DNA of 6,293 nucleotides from Rhodoferax sp. (GCA_023231075.1 JALNWC010000166.1:1-6293), one strand, 5' to 3'; positions 1-5,802 are shown, counted from the first letter of the stretch. Numbers and translations: made by a program. The notes: generated from the sequence alone by a model not told the origin.

Positions 1-1
1 G

Positions 2-190
2 CTGGCAGAGGTGCTGCATGTTCAACAACCGTCCATTGCCAAAATGGAAAAACGAACGGATATGTATTTGTCTACTTTGCGTAGCCATATTGAAGCCATG
101 GGCGGTCAACTGGAAGTCGTGGCGCGTTTCCCGGACGGTGCCGTCAAAATCAGCAATTTTGCTGAACTTGATCAGCCAGCGGCGGCCTAA
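2..190 (+). CDS. XRE-family (HigA-type) antitoxin, C-terminal part
   Basis: The open frame enters from the left edge and runs 62 codons to a TAA. The visible protein begins LAEVLHVQQPSIAKMEKRTD, the second half of a Cro/C1-type helix-turn-helix: 'LAEVLHVQQPSIAKMEKR' carries the recognition helix and the Lys-Met-Glu-Lys turn. It continues as YLSTLRSHIEAMGGQLEVVARFPDG, the short beta-rich tail typical of HigA-like antitoxins that bind a RelE/HigB-like toxin and repress their own operon. In this family the toxin gene usually lies just upstream, which would be outside the window. The N-terminus is missing because of the window edge, not visible decay. A solitary XRE regulator is the main alternative. 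No T-rich terminator follows the stop, and the next gene starts more than 300 bases on, so it is probably not co-transcribed with the genes to the right. Confidence 0.8.
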   Translation: MAEVLHVQQPSIAKMEKRTDMYLSTLRSHIEAMGGQLEVVARFPDGAVKISNFAELDQPAAA

Positions 191-518
191 CCCGCAAGGA
201 TCAATTTTCAGGGTCGGAGACTTTTATATTCGAACGGCTTCAACGACCCATAAGAGCCGTTCACGACAGGCAGCTTACCGGCTGCCCAGTTCAACTCCAG
301 TCACAAGCCGTTCGTGGCGGACGTCAACGTGCCCAACGCAGCTGTAGCGTTTACGGCAATGCCTACCCGATTGCCTCCATTGGGTGCTACGGTTTTCTAC
401 TGGGTGCAAAAGGACTTTGTGTCAATAAAGTGCTGACAATAGCCCTCTGATGGGATTTGTAACCCCAGCGTGGTTCACAAACCGTCTATTTCTGGTAACA
501 CCGTCAACAGGAATTAAC
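191..518. other. Intergenic region before the Lrp-type gene
   Basis: This stretch separates the antitoxin tail from the Lrp-type gene. I see no convincing gene in it. It contains the palindromic element at 231-314, listed separately, and a 7-bp direct repeat TGGGTGC at 381-387 and 401-407 spaced 20 bp apart, roughly two helical turns. The promoter of the Lrp-type gene should lie in its right half. GACAAT at 435-440 is a possible -10, but no good -35 stands at the right distance. Confidence 0.5.
231..314. repeat. Compact palindromic element (REP/MITE-like)
   Basis: Three arms nest in 84 bp. CGAACGGCTT (231-240) and AAGCCGTTCG (305-314) form a perfect 10-bp outer inverted repeat. The first arm can instead pair with AGCCGTTC (255-262), giving an 8-bp stem with a 15-base loop. 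Inside, GGCAGC (269-274) and GCTGCC (281-286) form a 6-bp stem around TTACCG. The alternative pairings and the position between genes fit a non-coding mobile or REP-like palindromic unit. No T tract follows, so it is not a classical terminator. Only one copy is in the window, so repetition in the genome is inferred. Confidence 0.45.
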
Positions 519-929
519 TTGGACGAAATAAATCAACAGATCGTCGCTATGCTAAGTTGCGACTCGCGCATGTCGGCAACGGAGATCGGCAAAAGGGTTC
601 ACCGCTCACGCGTCGCTGTGCAGAACCGAATATCAGCGCTCATTGCAAACGGTGAGATCGCAAGCTTTGGGATCACACTCAAGTCGAAAGCGCTGCCAGT
701 ACTCTTCGAGGTTGTTTTCAAACCCACTGGAGCATGTGACGTGATCGTTCCCAGATTCCGCAAAAAACACCACATCATCAAGGCATGGTCAGTAACTGGG
801 AGTGCCGATCTTTTCATATGGACAGAAGCCGTTGAAGCCAATGAGATTCACGCAATGCGGAATTTCCTTCTGGCACAACCAGAGGTGGCAAGGGTGTCAA
901 CTCACACGATCATCAACACATATGGCTGA
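519..929 (+). CDS. Lrp/AsnC-family transcriptional regulator
   Basis: The protein is about 136 residues. Residues 2-52 are an AsnC-type winged helix-turn-helix, opening LDEINQQIVAMLSCDSRMSA, with recognition helix around 28-38 (HRSRVAVQNRI). The rest is a RAM-type ligand-binding and oligomerisation domain with strand LFEVVF, the SVTGSADLFIWTEA segment and the C-terminal VARVSTHTIINTYG. Members bind amino acids or related small molecules and regulate neighbouring metabolism or export genes. I place the start at TTG 519 because AGGAA at 509-513 precedes it by five bases and the family fold begins exactly there. An ATG at 450 is in frame but has no ribosome binding site and would add 23 residues unlike the family. 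It reads toward the enzyme-exporter pair after a 127-base gap holding palindromes, so it is the likely local regulator. Its ligand is unknown. Confidence 0.88.
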   Translation: MDEINQQIVAMLSCDSRMSATEIGKRVHRSRVAVQNRISALIANGEIASFGITLKSKALPVLFEVVFKPTGACDVIVPRFRKKHHIIKAWSVTGSADLFIWTEAVEANEIHAMRNFLLAQPEVARVSTHTIINTYG

Positions 930-954
930 ATTTTGGTAGCAAGTTATGTTTTGC

Positions 955-996
955 ACGGTATTACTTGCGTAACGCAAGTGACAACGCACGTACCGT
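955..996. promoter_or_regulatory. Nested palindrome, candidate operator for the Lrp-type regulator
   Basis: ACTTGCGT (963-970), central A971 and ACGCAAGT (972-979) make a perfect 17-bp palindrome. It lies inside a wider inverted repeat, ACGGTA (955-960) and TACCGT (991-996), which is not centred on the same base. It sits 34 bases after the Lrp-type gene and about 80 bases before the enzyme gene. No T run follows, so a terminator is unlikely and a dimeric protein site is the better reading. Which protein binds is inferred from proximity. It does not obviously match the E. coli Lrp consensus. Confidence 0.55.
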
Positions 997-1021
997 TAGC
1001 GAAGGCAATAGGATCAATCAA

Positions 1022-1027
1022 TAAAAT
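1022..1027 (+). promoter_or_regulatory. Possible -10 element for the enzyme-exporter unit
   Basis: TAAAAT differs from TATAAT at one base and lies 30 bases before the start codon. No good -35 stands 16-18 bases upstream, as expected if an activator were needed. If it is used, transcription would begin near 1033-1035, inside the left arm of the inverted repeat at 1026-1058. Confidence 0.25.
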
Positions 1028-1058
1028 TAAAACTCTTTGAAAACATTGGAGTTTTAAT
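1026..1058 (+). promoter_or_regulatory. Inverted repeat covering the ribosome binding site and start codon
   Basis: ATTAAAACTC (1026-1035) and GAGTTTTAAT (1049-1058) are perfect 10-bp complements around a 13-base loop. The right arm contains most of the Shine-Dalgarno GGAG (1048-1051) and the first two bases of the ATG at 1057-1059. In a transcript starting upstream, this hairpin would bury the ribosome binding site and start codon and hold translation low. If transcription starts near 1033, the repeat would act only as DNA, for instance as an operator across the start site. Confidence 0.5.
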
Positions 1059-2130
1059 GCTGCTACTCACTCGCAAAGACGTTAAATCAATATCGCAGGA
1101 ATCATGGAAATACAAGGTATTCCACGATTTTGAGTCGATCATTACTGATCCCTTAAAATCATTTCCCTGCACTCTTGGCGTCGCAGGATTTGCCGCAGAC
1201 CAACTGCGCTTTGCATTTATAGATCATGATGTGATGTCTGCTTCCGCAGCAGAACAACTCGCCGCAACACTTCAGACCTTCGTTCCAATCTCACGCAGTT
1301 TTGGAAAGAACACATCCCTTGTAGTGTTTTTTACAGAAAACAGAGCCATTGGCACGGAAGGGTACAAAGATATTTTCTGGAGTCTTCTTAACAAGTTGCA
1401 CGCGCTTGATTCCAGGCAATGGCCAGCAACAATTCCACGCGATTCCAATGATAAGGACTGGGAGTTTTCATTCGCGGGTGAACCAATATTTGTCGTCTGC
1501 AACACGCCCTCACATAAGGTGAGAATGAGCCGCTACGCGAGTACTTTCATGATTACCTTCCAGCCTCGATGGGTATTCGATGGCGTGATGGGAAAAAATG
1601 CACCAAACGCAGACAAGATTAAACTGGAAATCAGGCGGCGACTCCATATCTTTGACTCGGTCTCACCCTCGCCCGACTTAGGCACATATGGAGACGCAGA
1701 TAACCGAGAATGGAAGCAATATTTTCTCGGGGAGGACAATAAGCCAAAGGGGGATTGCGGCCCATTCCATCACCACAGCAGTGCCCAAAAGCCAACCGTA
1801 CAGCAGACAGGAATTGTGCAGCTCCCCATCGCTATTCATAGGCTTCTTCCGCCAACAGGCTCGGTGGAAGTACAAGTGGACACCCCATTTCGAACACACA
1901 CACGACACCAGCACAAAACAGACGAAACACTGCACATCGTCAAAGGCGAAATTAACTTCCAGCTAGACGGGGAATCGATACTCTGCAAAGCGGGAGATCG
2001 GCTGCTACTTCCAGCGAATACGCCGCACGCATCGACTGCAGGCGAGGATGGTTGCTTGTACGTGATTGCCACACGGTTGGTGCTAGAACGTAACGTCCAA
2101 CGCAGGGAAGCTGAGGTTGCGCATGTCTGA
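1057..2130 (+). CDS. YqcI/YcgG-family (N-oxygenase-like) domain fused to a cupin domain
   Basis: A 357-residue protein of two parts. Residues about 15-240 match the YqcI/YcgG family: FPCTLG (36-41), RFAFID (51-56), FQPRWVFD (168-175), RRR (193-195), PDLGTYGD (206-213), EWKQYFL (218-224) and a closing CGPFHHH (234-240). This family includes GntA, the haem-dependent N-hydroxylase of guanitoxin biosynthesis. Residues about 250-345 are a cupin whose first motif is HQHKTDETLHIVKG (284-297) and second is GDRLLLPANTPH (313-324), giving an intact His284, His286, Glu290, His324 metal set. Ordinary YqcI/YcgG proteins of about 250 residues lack this tail. No signal peptide is seen, so it is cytoplasmic. 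The start is ATG 1057 with GGAG five bases upstream. The end overlaps the exporter gene by 8 bp. A role in N-oxidation of an amino acid or amine followed by metal-dependent rearrangement is inference. A cupin that only binds a ligand is the alternative. Confidence 0.85.
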   Translation: MLLLTRKDVKSISQESWKYKVFHDFESIITDPLKSFPCTLGVAGFAADQLRFAFIDHDVMSASAAEQLAATLQTFVPISRSFGKNTSLVVFFTENRAIGTEGYKDIFWSLLNKLHALDSRQWPATIPRDSNDKDWEFSFAGEPIFVVCNTPSHKVRMSRYASTFMITFQPRWVFDGVMGKNAPNADKIKLEIRRRLHIFDSVSPSPDLGTYGDADNREWKQYFLGEDNKPKGDCGPFHHHSSAQKPTVQQTGIVQLPIAIHRLLPPTGSVEVQVDTPFRTHTRHQHKTDETLHIVKGEINFQLDGESILCKAGDRLLLPANTPHASTAGEDGCLYVIATRLVLERNVQRREAEVAHV

Positions 2131-3394
2131 TCAAGATGAAAAGAAAAAAATCGGGGTGGTGGTGGCTACGGCAATGTCGGTAACTATCGTAGTGGGTGCT
2201 GGTCTGCTGGCTCTTCCTGGATTGAGTTACGCCCATGCTGGACGGCTTGGGTACATGCCATGGGTGGTGGTCGCCACACTGATGCTGCCGCTCCTGGTGA
2301 TCTTTGCATACTTCGGGAAAACCCATCCTAGTGCGGGTGGTGTCGTGGGTTATGTGCGGGTTAGCCTGGGACACAGAATCGCGACAATGTGCGAGATGGT
2401 TGTTTTAGGCACCTTCACCTTGGGAATTCCTGCTATTGCACTGATCGGTGCCGGATATCTCCAGCAATACTATGAGAGCATGTCACTAACTGGAGTGGCA
2501 CTTGCGATGGTGAGCCTCGCGTTTCTTGCCGGAGTAGTTGGACTAAGAGTATCTGGTGCAATTCAGACCGGTATTGCCATCGCAATCGTAGTGGGGTTAG
2601 TGACTATAGGTTCAGGCTATCTGATGACAAGACCTGTCGTATCTGCCATACCTGCTGGGGAGGTAACTCTACAAGGTTCCTGGGGTAGCATCGCTGCTGC
2701 AATACCTGTAGTTCTATTTGCTTTTACAGGATGGGAAATGACTGCCTTCCTGGCTGAGGACATGAAAGACCCCCAGCGTGACATGCCCACCTCGATTTGG
2801 GCCAGTTTCATCGTCGTTACCGCCTTATACCTCTTCATTGCCTGGGTGGTGGCAACCTATGCGACTCCAGGCGATAACTGGAGACTCGCGCCTATTGTCC
2901 AACTTGCAAAAGGGTGGATGGGGAACATCGGCGGTCAATGGGTAGCCTTGATTGGCGCTTTGTTGGTGATCGCAAACGTCGTTGCAGCATTCCTATCTGC
3001 TTCAAGGGCCATATTTTCTGCAGGACGTGACGGACTGTTGCCTCGCGTCTTTGGAAAAACCGGCCGGAATGGCGATCCGTTACGGGCCATGGTTCTGACC
3101 TATGCAATCTTTGTCACTGTGATTCTGTTCGCTCAAACAGGTATGGTGAAAGTCGATTTACTGCTGCAACTTGCAGGTCAAAATTTCTTTGTGCTCTACC
3201 TATTAGCCGCCATAGGCTATACCAAGCTCAACCAACACAACAAACGACGTTGGATTGGATATTCGGCGATAGCGGGTGTATTGTGCATGATGCTTGTTTT
3301 CAGCGTGCAGGGTTTGATGTATTGTGCTACTCTCGCAGGACTCGGCCTCTGGCTCGGTCGTCCGAAGAGAGAATTAGCGCACGCAGGACAATAA
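2123..3394 (+). CDS. YjeH-like APC-superfamily amino-acid exporter
   Basis: A 423-residue inner-membrane carrier with about 12 hydrophobic segments. The first segment carries the unwound-helix motif GAGLLALPG (25-33), then HPSAGG (68-73), and FAFTGWE...AEDMKDPQRDMP near residues 198-220. These match, from memory, E. coli YjeH (PSAGG, FVGLE, EFKNPERDFP), which exports methionine and branched-chain amino acids. The C-terminus GLGLWLGRPKRE also resembles YjeH. I chose ATG 2123 rather than TTG 2117 because GAGG at 2113-2116 precedes it by six bases and it gives the shorter overlap. It overlaps the enzyme gene by 8 bp (2123-2130), so the two are probably translationally coupled. That pairing suggests it exports the enzyme's product or clears its substrate. 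Import cannot be excluded from sequence alone. Confidence 0.9.
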   Translation: MSDQDEKKKIGVVVATAMSVTIVVGAGLLALPGLSYAHAGRLGYMPWVVVATLMLPLLVIFAYFGKTHPSAGGVVGYVRVSLGHRIATMCEMVVLGTFTLGIPAIALIGAGYLQQYYESMSLTGVALAMVSLAFLAGVVGLRVSGAIQTGIAIAIVVGLVTIGSGYLMTRPVVSAIPAGEVTLQGSWGSIAAAIPVVLFAFTGWEMTAFLAEDMKDPQRDMPTSIWASFIVVTALYLFIAWVVATYATPGDNWRLAPIVQLAKGWMGNIGGQWVALIGALLVIANVVAAFLSASRAIFSAGRDGLLPRVFGKTGRNGDPLRAMVLTYAIFVTVILFAQTGMVKVDLLLQLAGQNFFVLYLLAAIGYTKLNQHNKRRWIGYSAIAGVLCMMLVFSVQGLMYCATLAGLGLWLGRPKRELAHAGQ

Positions 3395-3763
3395 TTAGCG
3401 GGACGGAAGTCATGTTTAGGTTGCTATTGAAAAACTCATCAGGAACTTGTGAGGGGTTCTAAGACTAGAAATTTATCCGATTTGTCTGACCACAGTATTT
3501 ATGTAAAACTTTGGACAAGTAGCATGTGACTGACGCTGAGTGGATTCATGGTGTGCAGTCAAAAAAAATAGTACGAAAACTTAATATTATCCCGTATGAG
3601 GAATAGATGTAATAAATGCTGGTAGCAGGTAATTATTAATACAAATAAAAAGTTATGCGAGATCGTGAATCGTGGGTAACTCAAGAAAATATCAATGTAT
3701 CAAACGATTCCAGCGCACCTCCGCTAGTAAGCTGAACATAGCCACTGTCAACAGGGGAAATTC
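3395..3763. other. AT-rich intergenic region between the two transporter genes
   Basis: No gene of convincing length lies here on either strand. The stretch is markedly AT-rich; 3601-3660 has only 16 G or C among 60 bases. It holds an A8 run at 3561-3568, a TTAATATTAT segment at 3581-3590 that could supply a -10, and a 7-bp inverted repeat GAATCGT (3667-3673) / ACGATTC (3704-3710) with a 30-base gap just before the small ORF. I found no stem-plus-T-run terminator after the exporter. The promoter for the small ORF and DMT gene probably lies here, but no -35/-10 pair is persuasive. Confidence 0.5.
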
Positions 3764-3865
3764 ATGCAACTATTTGAACTGATAGAAACTGCAACTTGCC
3801 ATGACGCCTATTTTAATCCGTTTCCTCCGATACGCGCCATCAATTCGCCCGATCTGATTTATTGA
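3764..3865 (+). CDS. Small ORF, 33-residue peptide, coupled to the DMT exporter
   Basis: ATG 3764 is preceded by AGGGGA (3753-3758) at near-ideal spacing. The frame runs 33 codons to TGA 3863-3865. The peptide starts MQLFELIETATCHDAYFNPF and ends PPIRAINSPDLIY, with one Cys (12), one His (13), four Pro and a C-terminal Tyr. It has no membrane segment or signal peptide. Its stop overlaps GAGGA (3864-3868), the ribosome binding site of the next gene, and the gap to that start is nine bases, so translation of the two is likely linked. I do not recognise it. It could be a regulatory leader peptide, a small functional or precursor peptide exported by its neighbour, or the remnant of a larger gene. 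The good ribosome binding site and tight coupling argue for real translation; its short length argues for caution. Confidence 0.5.
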   Translation: MQLFELIETATCHDAYFNPFPPIRAINSPDLIY

Positions 3866-3874
3866 GGAACACCA

Positions 3875-4747
3875 GTGAAGTCATATACCGATGAACGTAA
3901 GGGAATCCTGCTGACCATCATGGCAACGCTTTGCTGGGGAGGTGGAATGGTGCTCAGCAAACGTAGCCTAAGCAGTGCGGACGAGAACAGCCTGTTTGTT
4001 GTTCAACTCATTTCCGCTTGGATCTGCATTCTCATTGTGACGCTGATCGGCGGCAAACTATCCATTCGAGAATGGAAGTACGGTTGGCTGGGCATATTGG
4101 AACCAGGCATAGCGTTTTATCTGGTTCTGGTCGGACTTGGACGAACGAGCGCAATCAACGCGACGATACTTCAATCGATGGAAGGCCTGATGATCATTGG
4201 CCTGTCGTTTCTCTTCTTTCGAGGCCGGGCCTCATCCCGCACGCTTTTCTGGGCTGCCCTTTCAACCATCGGTGCCATCCTTGTAACCACCAAAGAAAAT
4301 ATTTTGACCGGCGTGTCGATCAACTCAGGGGATTACCTCGTTCTGCTCGGTACGCTCTTTGCAGCGATTTATGTCACCCTTTCGTCTCGCATCGTGGGCG
4401 AAAAGAACCGTGCGGAATCGCTGCTGTTCTGGCAACTGAGTTGCTGCACGGTTTTGGTCATAGGCTCCCTGATGCTAACCGGCAAGTTTTCCCTTCATGT
4501 CGATCAGTTCAATGTCTATTCCGTGTCGTCCGGTTCCCTTGCTTACGGGATATCGTTTTATTTTTACCTAATGGGCATGAAATATATACCCACCAGCTTG
4601 TCCGCCATTTTACTTTGTTTGACTCCAATATTCGGCGTATTTTTTTCAGTGCTGTTTCTTTCAGAAACGATCAATGCTCAGAATATTGTGGGTTTTGCGA
4701 TGATTTTAGTTTCGTCTGTTTTGGTCACGCGAGATTGCGTTGCATGA
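3875..4747 (+). CDS. EamA/DMT-superfamily transporter
   Basis: A 290-residue inner-membrane protein with about ten hydrophobic segments in two repeated EamA halves, residues about 10-140 and 152-286. Typical features include ILLTIMATLCWGGGMVLSKR at the start, INATILQSMEGL in helix 4 of the first half, and YIPTSLSAILLCLTPIFGVF and FLSETINAQNIVGFAMIL in the second half. Drug/metabolite transporters of this type usually export amino acids, metabolites or toxic small molecules. The start is GTG 3875, with GAGGA (3864-3868) six bases upstream, inside the end of the small ORF. Its length is normal for the family and I see no broken frame. It is the second exporter of the AT-richer segment, so it may handle the same or a related compound as the YjeH-like carrier. 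The substrate is unknown. Confidence 0.9.
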   Translation: MKSYTDERKGILLTIMATLCWGGGMVLSKRSLSSADENSLFVVQLISAWICILIVTLIGGKLSIREWKYGWLGILEPGIAFYLVLVGLGRTSAINATILQSMEGLMIIGLSFLFFRGRASSRTLFWAALSTIGAILVTTKENILTGVSINSGDYLVLLGTLFAAIYVTLSSRIVGEKNRAESLLFWQLSCCTVLVIGSLMLTGKFSLHVDQFNVYSVSSGSLAYGISFYFYLMGMKYIPTSLSAILLCLTPIFGVFFSVLFLSETINAQNIVGFAMILVSSVLVTRDCVA

Positions 4748-4941
4748 GTGGGTGCTGTTGAAAAGCCGGAATCAGGCGCTATTCCCGTGGACGGGCATGA
4801 TGCAGAACGAATGGATTGCGATTTCTACCTAAACCCTCTAAAGTTAACGCCGAGATCCAATCAATCAGTTATCCATCCTTCATCGAGTGGTGTCGAAAAC
4901 CCAGGTGTTTCCCGCACGTTTTTTGCACCAAGTCATCTCAG
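4748..4941. other. Convergent gap and composition boundary
   Basis: This gap lies between the ends of the plus-strand DMT gene and the minus-strand protease gene. It holds a short perfect hairpin CCCGT-GG-ACGGG (4784-4795) without a following T run and a T6 stretch at 4919-4924. Base composition rises sharply in GC to its right, so it may mark the edge of an insert. No clear terminator or attachment site is seen. Confidence 0.4.
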
Positions 4942-5787
4942 CTATTTGTTCCGGCTGCGCGCGTACAGCGGCAGCACCTTGGGCAAATTGGCCTGGATGT
5001 CGGCAATGCGGGTGTTGCCGGAAGGGTGGGTAGACAACCATTGCGGTGGCGCCCCCCGACTGGCCGCCGCCATTTTTTGCCACAGCGTGACGCCGGCGCG
5101 CGGATCAAAACCAGCGCGCGCGGCGAGTTCCATGCCGACCAGGTCGGCGTCGGATTCGTCTTTGCGGCTGAACTGCAGCGTGAGCAACTGCGCGCCGTAG
5201 CTGGTCACGGTCTGGCCCAGTTGCCCCAGGCCCAGCACATTGCTGAGCAAATTGGCGCCGATGCCGGTGGCCGCATTTTTGGCCATGCGGGCGCGGGCGT
5301 GTTCGCGCAGCGCATGGGCGATCTCGTGGCCCATGACGGTGGCGACCTCGTCGTCGGTCAATTGCAACTGGTCCAGGATGCCGCTGTAAAACGCGATCTT
5401 GCCGCCCGGCATGCAAAACGCATTGACTTGCCGGCTGCCGATCAGGTTCACCTCCCAGCGCCAGTTTCTGGCGCGCGGGTTCCAGCCCATGGCGTGGGGA
5501 ATGATGCGTTGTGCCATGGCGCGCAAGCGCCTGACCTGGGGATGGTTCTTGCCACCCAGGGCGTTTTGGGCGGCCGCCTGTTGCAGCATCTCGGCATACT
5601 GTTGCGCCGCAGATTGTTCAACGGTTTCAGCCGGCACCAGGCTGCTGAACAGCGAGTTGCGGCCGACGTCCACGCCTTCGCGATCATCCCCCTGCGCCAG
5701 CACCAGGCCTGGCGACAGCAGCAGCACGGCCATGCCCTGAAGCAGAGGGCGGCGCTGGCAGCACAGGCAATCCGGGTGGTTTGTCAT
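4942..5787 (-). CDS. M48-family zinc metalloprotease, periplasmic
   Basis: A 281-residue protein with the M48 catalytic set: HEIAH at 154-158 (zinc ligands His154 and His158, catalytic Glu155) and ESDAD at 211-215, where Glu211 is the third ligand. The segment NAFCMPGGKIAFYSGIL (122-138) before the active site and STHPSGNTRI near the C-terminus are typical of BepA/LoiP-like periplasmic members, which help clear misassembled outer-membrane proteins. The N-terminus has QRRPLLQG (11-18) before a hydrophobic stretch ending near LVLAQG, which looks like a signal peptide, possibly twin-arginine type. I start at the ATG whose first base is 5787 because AAGGA lies nine bases upstream. A TTG three codons earlier abuts that site. 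It follows the ATPase gene by 15 bases on the same strand and is probably co-transcribed with it. Its GC-rich codon use differs from the plus-strand genes. Confidence 0.92.
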   Translation of the reverse strand: MTNHPDCLCCQRRPLLQGMAVLLLSPGLVLAQGDDREGVDVGRNSLFSSLVPAETVEQSAAQQYAEMLQQAAAQNALGGKNHPQVRRLRAMAQRIIPHAMGWNPRARNWRWEVNLIGSRQVNAFCMPGGKIAFYSGILDQLQLTDDEVATVMGHEIAHALREHARARMAKNAATGIGANLLSNVLGLGQLGQTVTSYGAQLLTLQFSRKDESDADLVGMELAARAGFDPRAGVTLWQKMAAASRGAPPQWLSTHPSGNTRIADIQANLPKVLPLYARSRNK

Positions 5788-5802
5788 ATCAAGCAATCCT
5801 TG

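Noticed and set aside
359..436. A 25-codon ORF in the gap before the Lrp-type gene.
   Set aside because: No ribosome binding site and no recognisable sequence; expected by chance.
450..518. N-terminal extension of the Lrp-type protein from ATG 450.
   Set aside because: No ribosome binding site precedes it and the added residues are unlike Lrp/AsnC proteins. TTG 519 has a well-placed AGGAA.
963..979. The 17-bp palindrome as a rho-independent terminator of the Lrp-type gene.
   Set aside because: No T tract follows and the loop would be too small for a stable hairpin at full stem length; an operator is the better reading.
3412..3462. A 16-codon ORF just after the YjeH-like gene.
   Set aside because: The only purine-rich stretch is too close to the ATG, and the peptide is very short with no coupling to a neighbour.
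3527..3568. TGACTG ... CAGTCA followed by eight A residues, considered as a terminator.
   Set aside because: The run after the stem is A, not T, on the plus strand. On the minus strand the T run precedes the stem. The loop is long, so it fits neither direction.
4018..4761. A 247-codon plus-strand frame inside the DMT gene.
   Set aside because: It overlaps a well-supported membrane protein in another frame, and its His/Arg/Cys-rich translation looks like an out-of-frame reading.
4752..4832. An open stretch after the DMT gene reading VLLKSRNQALFPWTGMMQNE, considered as a gene remnant.
   Set aside because: Its translation looks protein-like, but I cannot match it to a family, it lacks a start with a ribosome binding site, and it is too short to support a pseudogene call.
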